Counted from the first letter of the stretch, positions 9,962 to 17,584 are shown. The stretch is DNA of 64,000 nt from JAHEGP01 sp963751595 (GCA_963751595.1 CAVVVC010000001.1:186001-250000), one strand, 5' to 3'. Notes: a model not told the origin generated them from the sequence alone. Numbers and translations: made by a program.

Positions 9962-10634
9962 ACATTTGCTGCGGCCCTGTTACCTGGTTGCCCAGCTCAG
10001 CATGGTGTCGCTTCTGAGTGGTTGCGGGATGTTTCACACGATCTTCGACGGTGCGCCCGAGGACCAGCAGACTATGGCCGTGGAAGACGGCTCCATGACG
10101 ACCATCAACCCGTACCTGCTCGATCGATCGCCGGTGCCGAAGCGCGCACAGCAGCAGTTTGATCAGGCGCTTGAGGCAATGCGGCTCAAGCAGTGGTCCC
10201 GGGCTCAGGCAACTCTCAAACTGCTGAATGCTGATTATCCTGAGCTGTCCGGTCCCTGGCTGAACCTTGGAATCACCTATCTTGCGCTGGATCGTCCGGA
10301 GCAGGCTGAGGCAGCGTTTACCCGGGCGATAGCAGTGAACGCGAATAACCTCGATGCCTACAATCAGCTGGCTGCCCTGAAGCGCAAAACCGGTGAATTC
10401 AGGGCAGCGGAGGCACTTTACAAGCGAGCGTTGGCAGTCTGGCCAGAACATGCCCAGAGCCATCTCAATCTGGGTATTCTGTATGACGTCTACATGGGCG
10501 AACTGGAGGAAGCCCAAAGGCACTATCGGAGTTACCAGGCACTTCAGCCTGAGCCCGACCCGAGGGTCGCCGGCTGGCTACTGGATTTGCAGCGTCAGCC
10601 TGCCATGATGGCCCGTGCCGGCGCTGGCTCATGA
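9948..10634 (+). CDS. TPR lipoprotein (TPR 3)
   Basis: The likely start is the ATG at 9948, just behind a GGGA element, giving about 228 residues that begin MKFSKHLLRPCYL and carry a lipobox (LLSGC). The frame is open further upstream inside the previous gene, but that part lacks a signal peptide. The mature part has at least three clear TPR units (AMRLKQWSRAQATLKLLNAD; PWLNLGITYLALDRPEQAEA; HLNLGILYDVYMGELEEAQR). The last four bases are the start of the next small gene. It resembles small TPR lipoproteins of the GltE type in size and location, but that link is inference. Confidence 0.85.
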   Translation: MKFSKHLLRPCYLVAQLSMVSLLSGCGMFHTIFDGAPEDQQTMAVEDGSMTTINPYLLDRSPVPKRAQQQFDQALEAMRLKQWSRAQATLKLLNADYPELSGPWLNLGITYLALDRPEQAEAAFTRAIAVNANNLDAYNQLAALKRKTGEFRAAEALYKRALAVWPEHAQSHLNLGILYDVYMGELEEAQRHYRSYQALQPEPDPRVAGWLLDLQRQPAMMARAGAGS

Positions 10635-10912
10635 GCATGCTCGCTAACATACTCCTCGTCTCAGCACTGGGCACAGGAACCCAACCCGTGGTTGAGCTGG
10701 GCACCCGTGTGACCGGCAATCAGGAGCAACCGCGGGTACTCAATATCCTCCCCTGGCAGGCGCCCGCCGGGCCCGAGTCACTGTATCAGGACCTTGCCTC
10801 TGCCATAGACGACCTCTACCTGCCGGTAAAGCGTGAGAGCTTCCAAAGGGAGCTCAGGTTACGCCAGGAGCTGGGTCCGGCCCAGGATTCAAGCTCTGAG
10901 GCGCAGCAATAG
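10631..10912 (+). CDS. Small protein of the TPR/ExbB cluster, unknown function
   Basis: This 93-residue product starts inside the stop of TPR 3 (ATGA). It has a hydrophobic N-terminus (MLANILLVSALGTG) that could be a signal peptide or anchor, followed by LNILPWQAP and a charged helical tail (LYLPVKRESFQRELRLRQEL). I do not recognise a named family. The translational overlap and the compositional fit with its neighbours support a real gene. Its place between the lipoproteins and the proton channel suggests a small linker or assembly factor (inference). Confidence 0.65.
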   Translation: MSMLANILLVSALGTGTQPVVELGTRVTGNQEQPRVLNILPWQAPAGPESLYQDLASAIDDLYLPVKRESFQRELRLRQELGPAQDSSSEAQQ

Positions 10913-11305
10913 CGCGCTGAACCGGCTTCGCGCCAAGCGCATTCGCCGCCGCTCCCGTCGCTTCCCAAAACCCGAAACAAACCACGCGCTGCCCTCACGT
11001 CGGGGAGCGTTTGTCCGACTTATCCTGGCCGCGAAAACCGGCGTCCAGTTAACGGATAAAATGTTGCTTCGGTCACTGTTGCGAGCTTTGCGGTTGATGA
11101 GTCTATCGGCACCACCCATAGTTACAAAGGCAACTCTGATCACACGGTACTACCTCAGCGGAGCCTTTGGTGAGGGCTGGAAAGGCGCGGCGCCAAGCCT
11201 GAGGTAATACCGAAATCATCAGAAGTGTCCTAACATCGCCGCTGGCAATCCTTCGCCAGCCGCCTGTTTTCAGCCCGCTCAGACCCAGAAACTCAAGGTG
11301 GCAAT
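10913..11305 (+). other. Intergenic region before the ExbB-type gene, contains an inverted repeat
   Basis: I see no convincing gene in these 393 bases. Overlapping open frames here are Arg/Ser-rich and lack start context. The region contains a 13-base inverted repeat with one mismatch (described separately) and ends with an AAGGTGG ribosome binding site 4 bases before the ExbB-type start. The gap splits the otherwise tightly overlapping cluster into two transcriptional blocks, so an internal promoter or an attenuating RNA structure is plausible. Confidence 0.5.
11146..11211 (+). repeat. Inverted repeat able to form a 66-nt branched hairpin
   Basis: GGTACTACCTCAG at 11146-11158 is complementary to CTGAGGTAATACC at 11199-11211 with one mismatch. 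Inside, GCCTTT (11163-11168) pairs with AAAGGC (11181-11186), so the whole 66-nt segment can fold into an outer 13-bp stem and an inner stem. There is no T-run after it, so it is not a classic terminator. It could be an RNA leader element, a processing site or a REP-like palindrome. Confidence 0.45.
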
Positions 11306-11980
11306 ATGGATTTCGTTAGTACAGTAGCCCGCTTCTTTCAGGATGGGGGACCCTTCATGTATCCCATCGCATTGGTGCTATTCATTGGCATTGCGATCGT
11401 GCTTGAACGCTGGCTGTTCCTGAGTCATGCGCGGATGAGCAATCGAAGGGCCTTCGAGCGCCTGCTGCCGGCTCTCAAAAAGCGCGAGTACGCCAGTGCG
11501 ATGCAGTTGGCGCAGACCACCAAAGCGCCGATCAGCCGCATCATCGCCGCCGGCATTGCGCGCCTGCAGCAAAGCCCGCGCCGCGAGGACATCGAATACG
11601 CGATGGAGGAGGGCGTTATGGAAGCACTGCCCCGGCTCGAGCGTCGCACCCAGTATCTGGCGACCCTGGCGAACGTTGCAACACTGCTGGGCCTGCTGGG
11701 AACCATCATCGGACTTATTGCAGCGTTTACTGCGGTCGCCAATGCCGATCCGGCTGAAAAAGCCACCTTGCTGTCCCAGAGTATTTCGGTCGCCATGAAT
11801 ACCACAGCGTTTGGCTTGATGTCGGCCATACCATTACTGATGGCCCATGCCATGCTGCAAACCAAGACCACCGAGATCGTTGATGGTCTGGAGATGGCCG
11901 GCGTCAAATTTCTCAACCTGCTGACGGATATACCGTCGGGTGTTTCCCGCAGCCGCGCAGCCGACACTTCCGCCGCCTAA
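11306..11980 (+). CDS. MotA/TolQ/ExbB-family proton channel
   Basis: The 224-residue inner-membrane protein has three hydrophobic segments: near residues 18-36 (MYPIALVLFIGIAIVLERW), 116-142 (VATLLGLLGTIIGLIAAFTAV) and 155-178 (ISVAMNTTAFGLMSAIPLLM). The G-L-L-G-T-I-x-G-L motif and the NTTAFGL segment are hallmarks of ExbB/TolQ channels, which form a pentamer around ExbD/TolR and convert proton flow into movement. It is followed by two ExbD-type genes and a TonB-like gene, the same set of parts as the AglRQS motor of Myxococcus. A dedicated role in TonB-dependent uptake is less likely because no receptor is encoded here. Confidence 0.93.
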   Translation: MDFVSTVARFFQDGGPFMYPIALVLFIGIAIVLERWLFLSHARMSNRRAFERLLPALKKREYASAMQLAQTTKAPISRIIAAGIARLQQSPRREDIEYAMEEGVMEALPRLERRTQYLATLANVATLLGLLGTIIGLIAAFTAVANADPAEKATLLSQSISVAMNTTAFGLMSAIPLLMAHAMLQTKTTEIVDGLEMAGVKFLNLLTDIPSGVSRSRAADTSAA

Positions 11981-12007
11981 AGCCATCAAAGCAGACGCCA
12001 GGTTATC

Positions 12008-12538
12008 ATGAGAAAAAACCGACGCAAGCAGGTGCCCCAGACGGAGTTGGATATCACTTCGTTTATGAATCTGATGATCATCCTGGTTCCGGTGCTGTTG
12101 ATGAGCATGGTGTTTTCCCGCATTACCGTGTTGGATCTCAAGCTACCTGACGCCGCTGCTGGCACGGGCCCTGGGGCTGACGAAAAGATGCAGCTTGAAC
12201 TGCTCTTGCGCGATGACTACATCGATGTCAACTATCCCAAAGGTACGCGGTTGAAAAGAGTCGAGAGATCAGAGCAAGGGCATGACTTCGCCATGGTTTC
12301 GAAGGTTCTGCAGGAGATAAAACGTCAGCTACAGGAAAAAGGCATCCAAAAGCGCGATATTCTCATTCTCGCGGAGCGCGATACCGATTACCAGACCCTC
12401 GTTAGTGCCATGGATACGGTGCGCGCTTTTGACGCGGTAGTTGCCGCGTCAGTGGTGCGGGCAGAACTGTTCCCGGATATCGCATTGGGTGACGCCCCTG
12501 CCGATTCAAATCTGATGGCTGACAGGGGAAGCCCATGA
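12008..12538 (+). CDS. ExbD/TolR-family protein (first copy)
   Basis: This 176-residue protein has the ExbD layout: a short basic cytoplasmic N-terminus (MRKNRRKQ), one membrane helix beginning with the proton-carrying Asp in LDITSFMNLMIILVPVLL, and a periplasmic domain. It ends over the start of the second ExbD-type gene (ATGA). Two different ExbD proteins per ExbB is characteristic of AglQ/AglS-type motors rather than the single ExbD of siderophore systems (family knowledge from memory). Confidence 0.9.
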   Translation: MRKNRRKQVPQTELDITSFMNLMIILVPVLLMSMVFSRITVLDLKLPDAAAGTGPGADEKMQLELLLRDDYIDVNYPKGTRLKRVERSEQGHDFAMVSKVLQEIKRQLQEKGIQKRDILILAERDTDYQTLVSAMDTVRAFDAVVAASVVRAELFPDIALGDAPADSNLMADRGSP

Positions 12539-13062
12539 AGACCTCCATGCGCGCACGACGTATGGCGCGACACCATGGCCGTATGCAGGCCACTTCGAAG
12601 CTGAACCTTGTTTCTCTCATGGACATATTTACCATCCTGGTGTTCTTCCTGTTGTTGAATACCGGCGATGTCGAGGTGTTGCAAAATGATAAAGCCATTG
12701 TCCTGCCGGAGTCGGTGGCAGAGCAAAAACCCGATGCGACCCTGCTGGTGATGGTTAACAGCACCGACCTTATCGTTGCCGGCAGGCCCCTGGTAAAAAT
12801 CGCAGAGATTGCGCAACGAGAGGCTCTCGAAATCGTCGAATTAGAAGTGGAGCTACGTCGCCAGGCTGAGAGACGGCCGCAGTTGACGGAGGCCGAGCAG
12901 CAACGGGGCAGGGCGGTGACCATTATGGGTGATCAGGCGGTGCCCTATGCGCTGCTGAAGCGAATCATGGCGACCTGTGCGGCCAATCAATATCGCAATA
13001 TCTCGCTGGCGGTGAACCACGTTGCCGCTGCCCCAGCGACGTTGCCAGTGACGGAGGGGTAG
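12535..13062 (+). CDS. ExbD/TolR-family protein (second copy)
   Basis: The 175-residue second ExbD-type subunit has an unusually long basic N-terminus (MKTSMRARRMARHHGRM), then the membrane helix with its conserved Asp in LNLVSLMDIFTILVFFLLL, and a periplasmic domain with a helical insertion (LEIVELEVELRRQAERR). The four-base overlap with the first copy implies equimolar synthesis. The two copies differ a lot in the periplasmic part, suggesting a heterodimer within one channel rather than a recent duplication. Confidence 0.9.
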   Translation: MKTSMRARRMARHHGRMQATSKLNLVSLMDIFTILVFFLLLNTGDVEVLQNDKAIVLPESVAEQKPDATLLVMVNSTDLIVAGRPLVKIAEIAQREALEIVELEVELRRQAERRPQLTEAEQQRGRAVTIMGDQAVPYALLKRIMATCAANQYRNISLAVNHVAAAPATLPVTEG

Positions 13063-13067
13063 ACCCG

Positions 13068-14087
13068 ATGGGTGCAGCATTCTATACCCCGGCCTGGCAT
13101 GAGCTGCAGCTTCCATGGCACGCAGCCGATGGTGAAGACAAGAAGTTTCGCCGCATTCTGCGCGCTTGCCTCATCGCCATGGCGTCTCTGGGAGTGATTG
13201 TGCCGATGGTGCCACTTCCCGAAATCGAACGCGCCGAACAGGAAACGCTTCCACCGCAGTTGGCACGCATCGTGCTGGAGCGCAAGCAGCTGGCCGCCCC
13301 GATGCCAAAGGTCAAGCCGCTGCCGAAGCCCGCCGTTCAGCAGGACAGGCCGAAGCCCAGGGCTGAAAAGACAGAGCCGATCAAACCGCCGCCGGTCACG
13401 CCAAAGCCAGAGCCAAAAACTGCGCCTGTGAGGGCAAAGGCGCCCCCAAAGGCCACGCCCGATACCGTTGCAAGAGTTGTGCAAGCCCGTGAAAAAGCGG
13501 CTGCGAGCGGTCTGTTGCAGTTTAAGGATGAACTTGCGGCAATGCGGGATGAAATTGATGTTGCAAAGCTCGCCGCGGATACGCATGCTCGGGGGCAGTC
13601 GACAGCGAATAAAATCGACAGGTCGGTACTGACCGGGCGTGCCGGCAAGAAAAGCGGCGGCATCCAGGTAGCCGCCTTGAGCAGGGATACGGGCGGCGCC
13701 GCGCTGTCCGGGCGCGAGAGCACAAAAGTCAGTAGTGCGCTTGCGATGGCCAGTGCGAAACCCCAGCGCGGCAGCAGCGGCGCTGCGAGCAGCGCGGTAG
13801 GTCGCAGCGACCAGGACATCCGCAAGATCATGGATCGCAACAAGGGTGCAATCTTTTCCATCTACAATCGCGCGCTTCGCAAGAACCCGGCACTGGCTGG
13901 AAAAATGACAGTCCAGATGGTGATCGATCCGTCGGGAAAGGTTTCTTCAATAAAGCTCATCGCCAATGAACTATCCGATCCGGCGCTCGAGAAAAAGCTG
14001 ATGGCACGTATTCGCATGATCGATTTCGGTGCCCAATCCGTCGCCGCCACAACCCTGAATTACTCCTTCGATTTCCTGCCTTACTGA
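13068..14087 (+). CDS. TonB-like energy transducer with AgmX/PglI-type C-terminal domain
   Basis: This 339-residue protein has a short cytoplasmic N-terminus, one membrane helix (LRACLIAMASLGVIVPMVPL, about residues 28-47), a Pro/Lys-rich linker (repeated KP/PKP, about residues 80-140), a low-complexity Ala/Ser/Gly stretch and a C-terminal TonB-like domain (DIRKIMDRNKGAIFSIYNRA; MVIDPSGKVSSIKL). This is the architecture of AgmX/GltJ and GltG, which reach from the inner-membrane motor across the periplasm. It starts five bases after the second ExbD gene. The protein probably transmits motor strokes to the TPR proteins or barrels of this cluster (inference). Confidence 0.88.
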   Translation: MGAAFYTPAWHELQLPWHAADGEDKKFRRILRACLIAMASLGVIVPMVPLPEIERAEQETLPPQLARIVLERKQLAAPMPKVKPLPKPAVQQDRPKPRAEKTEPIKPPPVTPKPEPKTAPVRAKAPPKATPDTVARVVQAREKAAASGLLQFKDELAAMRDEIDVAKLAADTHARGQSTANKIDRSVLTGRAGKKSGGIQVAALSRDTGGAALSGRESTKVSSALAMASAKPQRGSSGAASSAVGRSDQDIRKIMDRNKGAIFSIYNRALRKNPALAGKMTVQMVIDPSGKVSSIKLIANELSDPALEKKLMARIRMIDFGAQSVAATTLNYSFDFLPY

Positions 14088-14281
14088 CGGACCGCGGCCG
14101 CGACTGCCCCAGCGCGCGGGTTGCTCCGCGATCGGACTCTATTGCTCTGTGCAGGCGACTGCAGACTCACGGCTGTTCTGGCGGCTGGCGCATATTGCCG
14201 TGGCGTGATTAGGTTTGTTCAAATCGAGGCGGCTGTCTGTGGGTATTCTGGAAAGGGCCAGTACACTGCGCTGCCAAGAGG

Positions 14282-14306
14282 CCGCCGGCGTATCGACAAC
14301 CGGCGG
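14282..14306. terminator. Inverted repeat between converging operons, possible terminator
   Basis: CCGCCGG (14282-14288) and CCGGCGG (14300-14306) are perfect complements around an 11-base loop in the 252-base gap where the two envelope operons converge. No T-run follows on either strand, so intrinsic termination is uncertain. The rest of the gap shows no gene. Confidence 0.3.
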
Positions 14307-14339
14307 GGATCCAGTCCTGCGGGACGGCTTTACAACCGG

Positions 14340-15509
14340 TTAAAACCAGATAGATGCGTACAGGCGAATAACGTTGGCGTCGAATTGGTACAGTGGCTCT
14401 TCGCCCGCGGGCCCGCCCTCATTGACATTCCTGAAGTCGTCATAGCTGAAGCGAATAAAGTCCCAGTACAGGTTCAATGTTCCACTCTCCAGCATTCCCG
14501 AGCCCCCCACTGGAAACTCCCAACTGACCCCGAGGCCGATCGTGTTGGAGTCGAAGGTGCTCAGTTCCTTGTCGCGGCCGAGAAAGTTCTGGGCGTCGGC
14601 AAAGGGAAAGATATCGGCATAGAAGTCTGCCGCCGTCTGGCTGTAATAGCGATACTTGCCCTCGAGCAGCAGGCCCCAGGCCAGCGGATGGGTATAGCGC
14701 AATTCAAAATTGTTTGCTCTGACCCCCCAACTATCACTGAAGTGGCGATACTCGCCCCTCAGCGCCGCGCGGTAGGGCAGGTAGTAGATGCTGCGCAGGG
14801 AGCCAGCGTCACTGTTGCGGGTGCCGGGGTAGACCTCGGGCTGATAGCTGTAGCCCAGGGCTGAGCCTGGATCATAGTACCTGACAGAACGGTAGGGATT
14901 GTTGAGATAGCCTTCTTCTATGATCGATTCGAGAGTAATCTCCACCACCCAACTTTTGGTCACGACCTGGGACAGGCCGATGCTGAAATTGTGCCGGTCG
15001 ACGGATTCGGCAAACGCCGGGTCGGCATTGTTACGCACTTCGTCATCACCAAGGGCGTAACTCATTCTAAGCGTTGATAGATCCCCGAAGAAATCCTGGC
15101 TGACACTGAAGGCATAGGTTCGGGCGGAGTAGTCATCCTCTTCACTGTTTACGTAATCGACGCTTAACAGGGTTTTTTCGTGCAGATAGTCCACGCCCAC
15201 CCCAAGCTGGGTGCGCTCCTCGGAGTATGGGCTTGCGGTCGCTATCACATCGACTGATGCGCTGCTGATCATGTCGACATAGTAGTTCGCCCGCACTCCC
15301 ACCTTGTCCTTGATGTTCTTGCGGAACAGGATTGAGGGCCCTGTGATCTCGACGCCGCCGCCGTCATAGCTGTGGTACAAAGCGTCTGCCCTGTCCGGTG
15401 ATAGAACGGCGGCGTTACAGGAAAATGCGATGCCCGAGGCGATTGCGACCATGCTTACCGCTACACGATGGTCCGGGACGGGCAGTGCAAGCGTTTTAGT
15501 TACAGCCAC
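14340..15509 (-). CDS. DUF3570 outer-membrane beta-barrel protein
   Basis: The protein of about 389 residues has a signal peptide (VAIASGIAFSCNA) and many alternating strands ending in a C-terminal Phe (RLYASIWF), as outer-membrane barrels do. The early segment DALYHSYDGGGVEITGPSIL matches what I recall of DUF3570. I choose the GTG at 15509 because a strong GGAGGGGGAAG site lies five bases upstream; this start overlaps the DUF4266 stop by 14 bases. DUF3570 genes usually sit beside DUF4266, thioredoxin and apbE genes, as here. Molecular function is unknown; a surface or export role for the DUF4266 protein is a reasonable guess. Confidence 0.85.
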   Translation of the reverse strand: MAVTKTLALPVPDHRVAVSMVAIASGIAFSCNAAVLSPDRADALYHSYDGGGVEITGPSILFRKNIKDKVGVRANYYVDMISSASVDVIATASPYSEERTQLGVGVDYLHEKTLLSVDYVNSEEDDYSARTYAFSVSQDFFGDLSTLRMSYALGDDEVRNNADPAFAESVDRHNFSIGLSQVVTKSWVVEITLESIIEEGYLNNPYRSVRYYDPGSALGYSYQPEVYPGTRNSDAGSLRSIYYLPYRAALRGEYRHFSDSWGVRANNFELRYTHPLAWGLLLEGKYRYYSQTAADFYADIFPFADAQNFLGRDKELSTFDSNTIGLGVSWEFPVGGSGMLESGTLNLYWDFIRFSYDDFRNVNEGGPAGEEPLYQFDANVIRLYASIWF

Positions 15510-15714
15510 AACCGCTTCCCCCTCCGCCTTCCGCGCCCTTGGCGCCTTCGCGGGCTTCATAGACGTGACTCATATAAGAGGCAGAAACCGGGTCGCGGTC
15601 GAATTGCATGATGGGGTCTGCCAGGTAGGCACGCTCGTAGGGTTTCACCCAGGGCTCCAACGAACAGGCACTCAATGCCGGCAACGCAGCCACCAGTATC
15701 AGCCGGATTATCAT
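15496..15714 (-). CDS. DUF4266 small lipoprotein with C-terminal GCGCN
   Basis: This 72-residue protein has a lipobox (LSAC, Cys near residue 17), the conserved stretch VKPYERAYLADPIMQFD, an HVYEAREGA segment and a Gly-rich tail ending GGGGSGCGCN. This tail is the hallmark of DUF4266 as I remember it. The CGC unit could be a redox-active or metal-binding CxC pair. Its start overlaps the stop of the upstream TlpA-like gene by four bases, so thioredoxin and lipoprotein are coupled; the thioredoxin may keep the CGC pair reduced (inference). Confidence 0.85.
   Translation of the reverse strand: MIIRLILVAALPALSACSLEPWVKPYERAYLADPIMQFDRDPVSASYMSHVYEAREGAKGAEGGGGSGCGCN
15515..15525 (-). promoter_or_regulatory. 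Strong Shine-Dalgarno for the DUF3570 gene, inside DUF4266 Gly codons
   Basis: Read on the minus strand the sequence is GGAGGGGGAAG, five bases before the GTG at 15509. The same bases encode the Gly-Gly-Ser tail of the DUF4266 protein. The site decides the DUF3570 start and couples the two genes. Confidence 0.6.
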
Positions 15715-16211
15715 TCCCGGATCAGCTCCTTTATCTGTTGGCGATAGCTTGCCTCGTAGGAGGGTTTGAAACCCTTGTGCAGGTAGCGCATTTTGCCGTC
15801 CCGATCCACCAGCACGGTTACCGGCATGGCGTTGACGTCGTAGAGCTTGCTGACGACACTGTCGGTATCAAAGAGTATGGGAAAGCTGATATCCAATTGC
15901 TTCAGCAAGCGCCGAGCCTGGGAAGGGTCCTGCTCGACGTTCACGCCCAGTACGGTAAACCCCGCGGGGCTGTAGCGCTTTTGCAACTGATCCAGCAGAG
16001 GCATTTCCTGACGGCAGGGGCCGCACCATGAAGCCCAGAAATTGACCATAACCACCTGACCGCGGTGCTCCCAGAGGCGCAGGTTACTGCCGGCGTCACT
16101 TTTCAGGGTGAAGTCCGGGGCAATGCCCCCGGTGGTGCTGGCGACCCCGACGGTGGCTGTCGCCAGTAGCAGGGCAGAGCTGGTAAAGAGGGTTGCAATG
16201 ATTCTGCGCAT
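15711..16211 (-). CDS. TlpA-like periplasmic thioredoxin
   Basis: This 166-residue thioredoxin-fold protein has a signal peptide (SSALLLATATVGVAS), the TlpA/ResA-type lead APDFTLKSDAG, the active site WCGPC in NFWASWCGPCRQEMPLL and the cis-Pro loop NAMPVTVLVD. I prefer the ATG at 16211 because GGAG lies six bases before it; an in-frame TTG at 16223 is also possible. It probably acts as a reductant in the oxidising periplasm. The coupled DUF4266 gene offers an obvious Cys-containing substrate, though cytochrome maturation is the other common role for this family. Confidence 0.93.
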   Translation of the reverse strand: MRRIIATLFTSSALLLATATVGVASTTGGIAPDFTLKSDAGSNLRLWEHRGQVVMVNFWASWCGPCRQEMPLLDQLQKRYSPAGFTVLGVNVEQDPSQARRLLKQLDISFPILFDTDSVVSKLYDVNAMPVTVLVDRDGKMRYLHKGFKPSYEASYRQQIKELIRE

Positions 16212-16223
16212 GGGAATCTCCAA

Positions 16224-16865
16224 TCAGAAGAAAAAGGTCAGACCGCCGCGGGCCTCCAGGTTGTGTGTGGTTTTGTCCTTGCCGAGCACATCGATGTCGA
16301 AGACGTGGTCCCTGAAATCGACGCGCAGGGCTAGCCAGTCGTTGACAAAAAACCGATAGCCGATACCGAAATTAACGGTGAAGCGCTGAGCGCCGGCGAA
16401 GTCGGTATTGCCGACACCGGCGATGAGGTAAAGATCGCTATTGAAGGCGCGTCCGGCAATGAACACCTCGCCAGGGAGCAGGTTGTATCCCAGCGAGGCG
16501 TTGTAGTAGGTGTAATCACGGTCTGCGTCGCTCAGTACATCGATATCGCCGCTAAGCTCTTCGAAGCTGGTCTTGCCGACTTCAGTACGGGCGTAGACGG
16601 CCTCGATGAAGAGATCTTCATTGATGTGATAGGCAATGCTGGCGCCGTAGCTCAGTGAGCTATTGAAGTCCTCTACGAAGAGAACGCCCAGGAACAGCCC
16701 CACTTCAAAGTCCTCGCTGTCAATTCGAGCTTCCTTCAGTTGCCTGCGATCCAGCCCGGGATCGACGATGGTGTCAAGTAGGGCATCATCCGACGTCTGT
16801 GCCATCAGGGGCAGGGGTGCCAACAGCGCGCTGGTCAGAAGAATACGCTGAATCCGATTTCCCAT
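16224..16865 (-). CDS. Outer-membrane beta-barrel protein (Myxococcus-type barrel family)
   Basis: This 213-residue barrel has a signal peptide (LLTSALLAPLPLMAQ), amphipathic strands (YGASIAYHINEDLFIEAVYA; FTVNFGIGYRFFVNDWLALR) and the terminal LTFFF expected for BAM-dependent insertion. The pattern fits the small barrel family shared by Myxococcus gliding loci and some Gammaproteobacteria (TIGR04565-like, recalled and not searched). It starts 31 bases inside the upstream SH3-barrel gene. It may provide the outer-membrane end of the machine driven by the ExbB/ExbD motor coded opposite. Confidence 0.82.
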   Translation of the reverse strand: MGNRIQRILLTSALLAPLPLMAQTSDDALLDTIVDPGLDRRQLKEARIDSEDFEVGLFLGVLFVEDFNSSLSYGASIAYHINEDLFIEAVYARTEVGKTSFEELSGDIDVLSDADRDYTYYNASLGYNLLPGEVFIAGRAFNSDLYLIAGVGNTDFAGAQRFTVNFGIGYRFFVNDWLALRVDFRDHVFDIDVLGKDKTTHNLEARGGLTFFF

Positions 16866-17575
16866 TGATCTGCATCCTCGTTGTCGTCACGGCTGGTCAG
16901 GATCACGTGACTGCGATATTCGAAGCGGGCAAGAAAGCGCCGCGTTATGTACATGCGTGCACCAAGTCCTGCGTTCAGGGTGTTATCCATGCGATCTTCG
17001 GTGGCCACAATCGTCGCCGAAGGGCGCGTTTGAATGGCTCCCGCACCCAAAACAAAATAGGGCGTTGCACGCCAGCGCGGAAAAAACTGGTGAACGATAT
17101 TGAGTGTCACCAGGGTACTGTCGGAAAAGCTACCGGTTATCTCGTTGAGGCGTAATTCCAGGCCAAGGTTGGCTGTCATTCGGTAGCCGCCGAACACGCT
17201 CAAGCTGTTTGCACCGGCGTATTCGCCGCCCATGACCCCGAGCTCCCAGCGCCGCCGGGTGTAATCGGCGAAACCGGCTTCGGGGGCGATAAAGACCTCG
17301 CCATCAGTATCCAGCGTCTGCTCCATCTGGTTCCGGTCGACCCAGCCTTGCTGGCCTTTTCGAGTCCGGATTTTGAACCAGTCGGTGCGTCTTTTAAGTA
17401 CTTCAACGACTTCCCCTCTCTCAACCACATGAAACACCGGGTAGCCTCGGCCTGGCCCTGTGTGCATTTCGATGTAGGCTGCGGTTACTGAAACCTCGAC
17501 ACGCTCCCCGGCCGCGAGTGGCAGGGCATGGGCACAGAGCAGGGCAGCGAAAAAGAAGGTAAGCAGGGATTTCAA
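16835..17575 (-). CDS. SH3-domain outer-membrane beta-barrel protein
   Basis: This 246-residue protein has a signal peptide (LLTFFFAALLCAHALPLAAG), a bacterial SH3 domain at about residues 26-85 (AAYIEMHTGPGRGYPVFHVV; WFKIRTRKGQQGWVDRN) and a C-terminal barrel domain ending IGFSVFF. Its barrel part resembles the following gene, suggesting an old duplication in which one copy gained the SH3 domain. SH3b domains usually bind peptidoglycan or peptide ligands, so this could tie the outer-membrane complex to the wall. It is the first gene of the minus-strand block; a 9-base gap separates it from the next unit. Confidence 0.85.
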   Translation of the reverse strand: MKSLLTFFFAALLCAHALPLAAGERVEVSVTAAYIEMHTGPGRGYPVFHVVERGEVVEVLKRRTDWFKIRTRKGQQGWVDRNQMEQTLDTDGEVFIAPEAGFADYTRRRWELGVMGGEYAGANSLSVFGGYRMTANLGLELRLNEITGSFSDSTLVTLNIVHQFFPRWRATPYFVLGAGAIQTRPSATIVATEDRMDNTLNAGLGARMYITRRFLARFEYRSHVILTSRDDNEDADQWEIGFSVFF

Positions 17576-17584
17576 CGGTGCGAC

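Noticed and set aside
10833..11207. 124-codon frame overlapping the small cluster gene and the gap before the ExbB-type gene
   Set aside because: Arg/Ser-rich, overlaps a better supported gene and runs through the inverted repeat.
11306..14087. A TonB-ExbB-ExbD siderophore uptake locus
   Set aside because: Two ExbD proteins, large TPR proteins and barrels without a TonB-dependent receptor fit an Agl-Glt-like set better.
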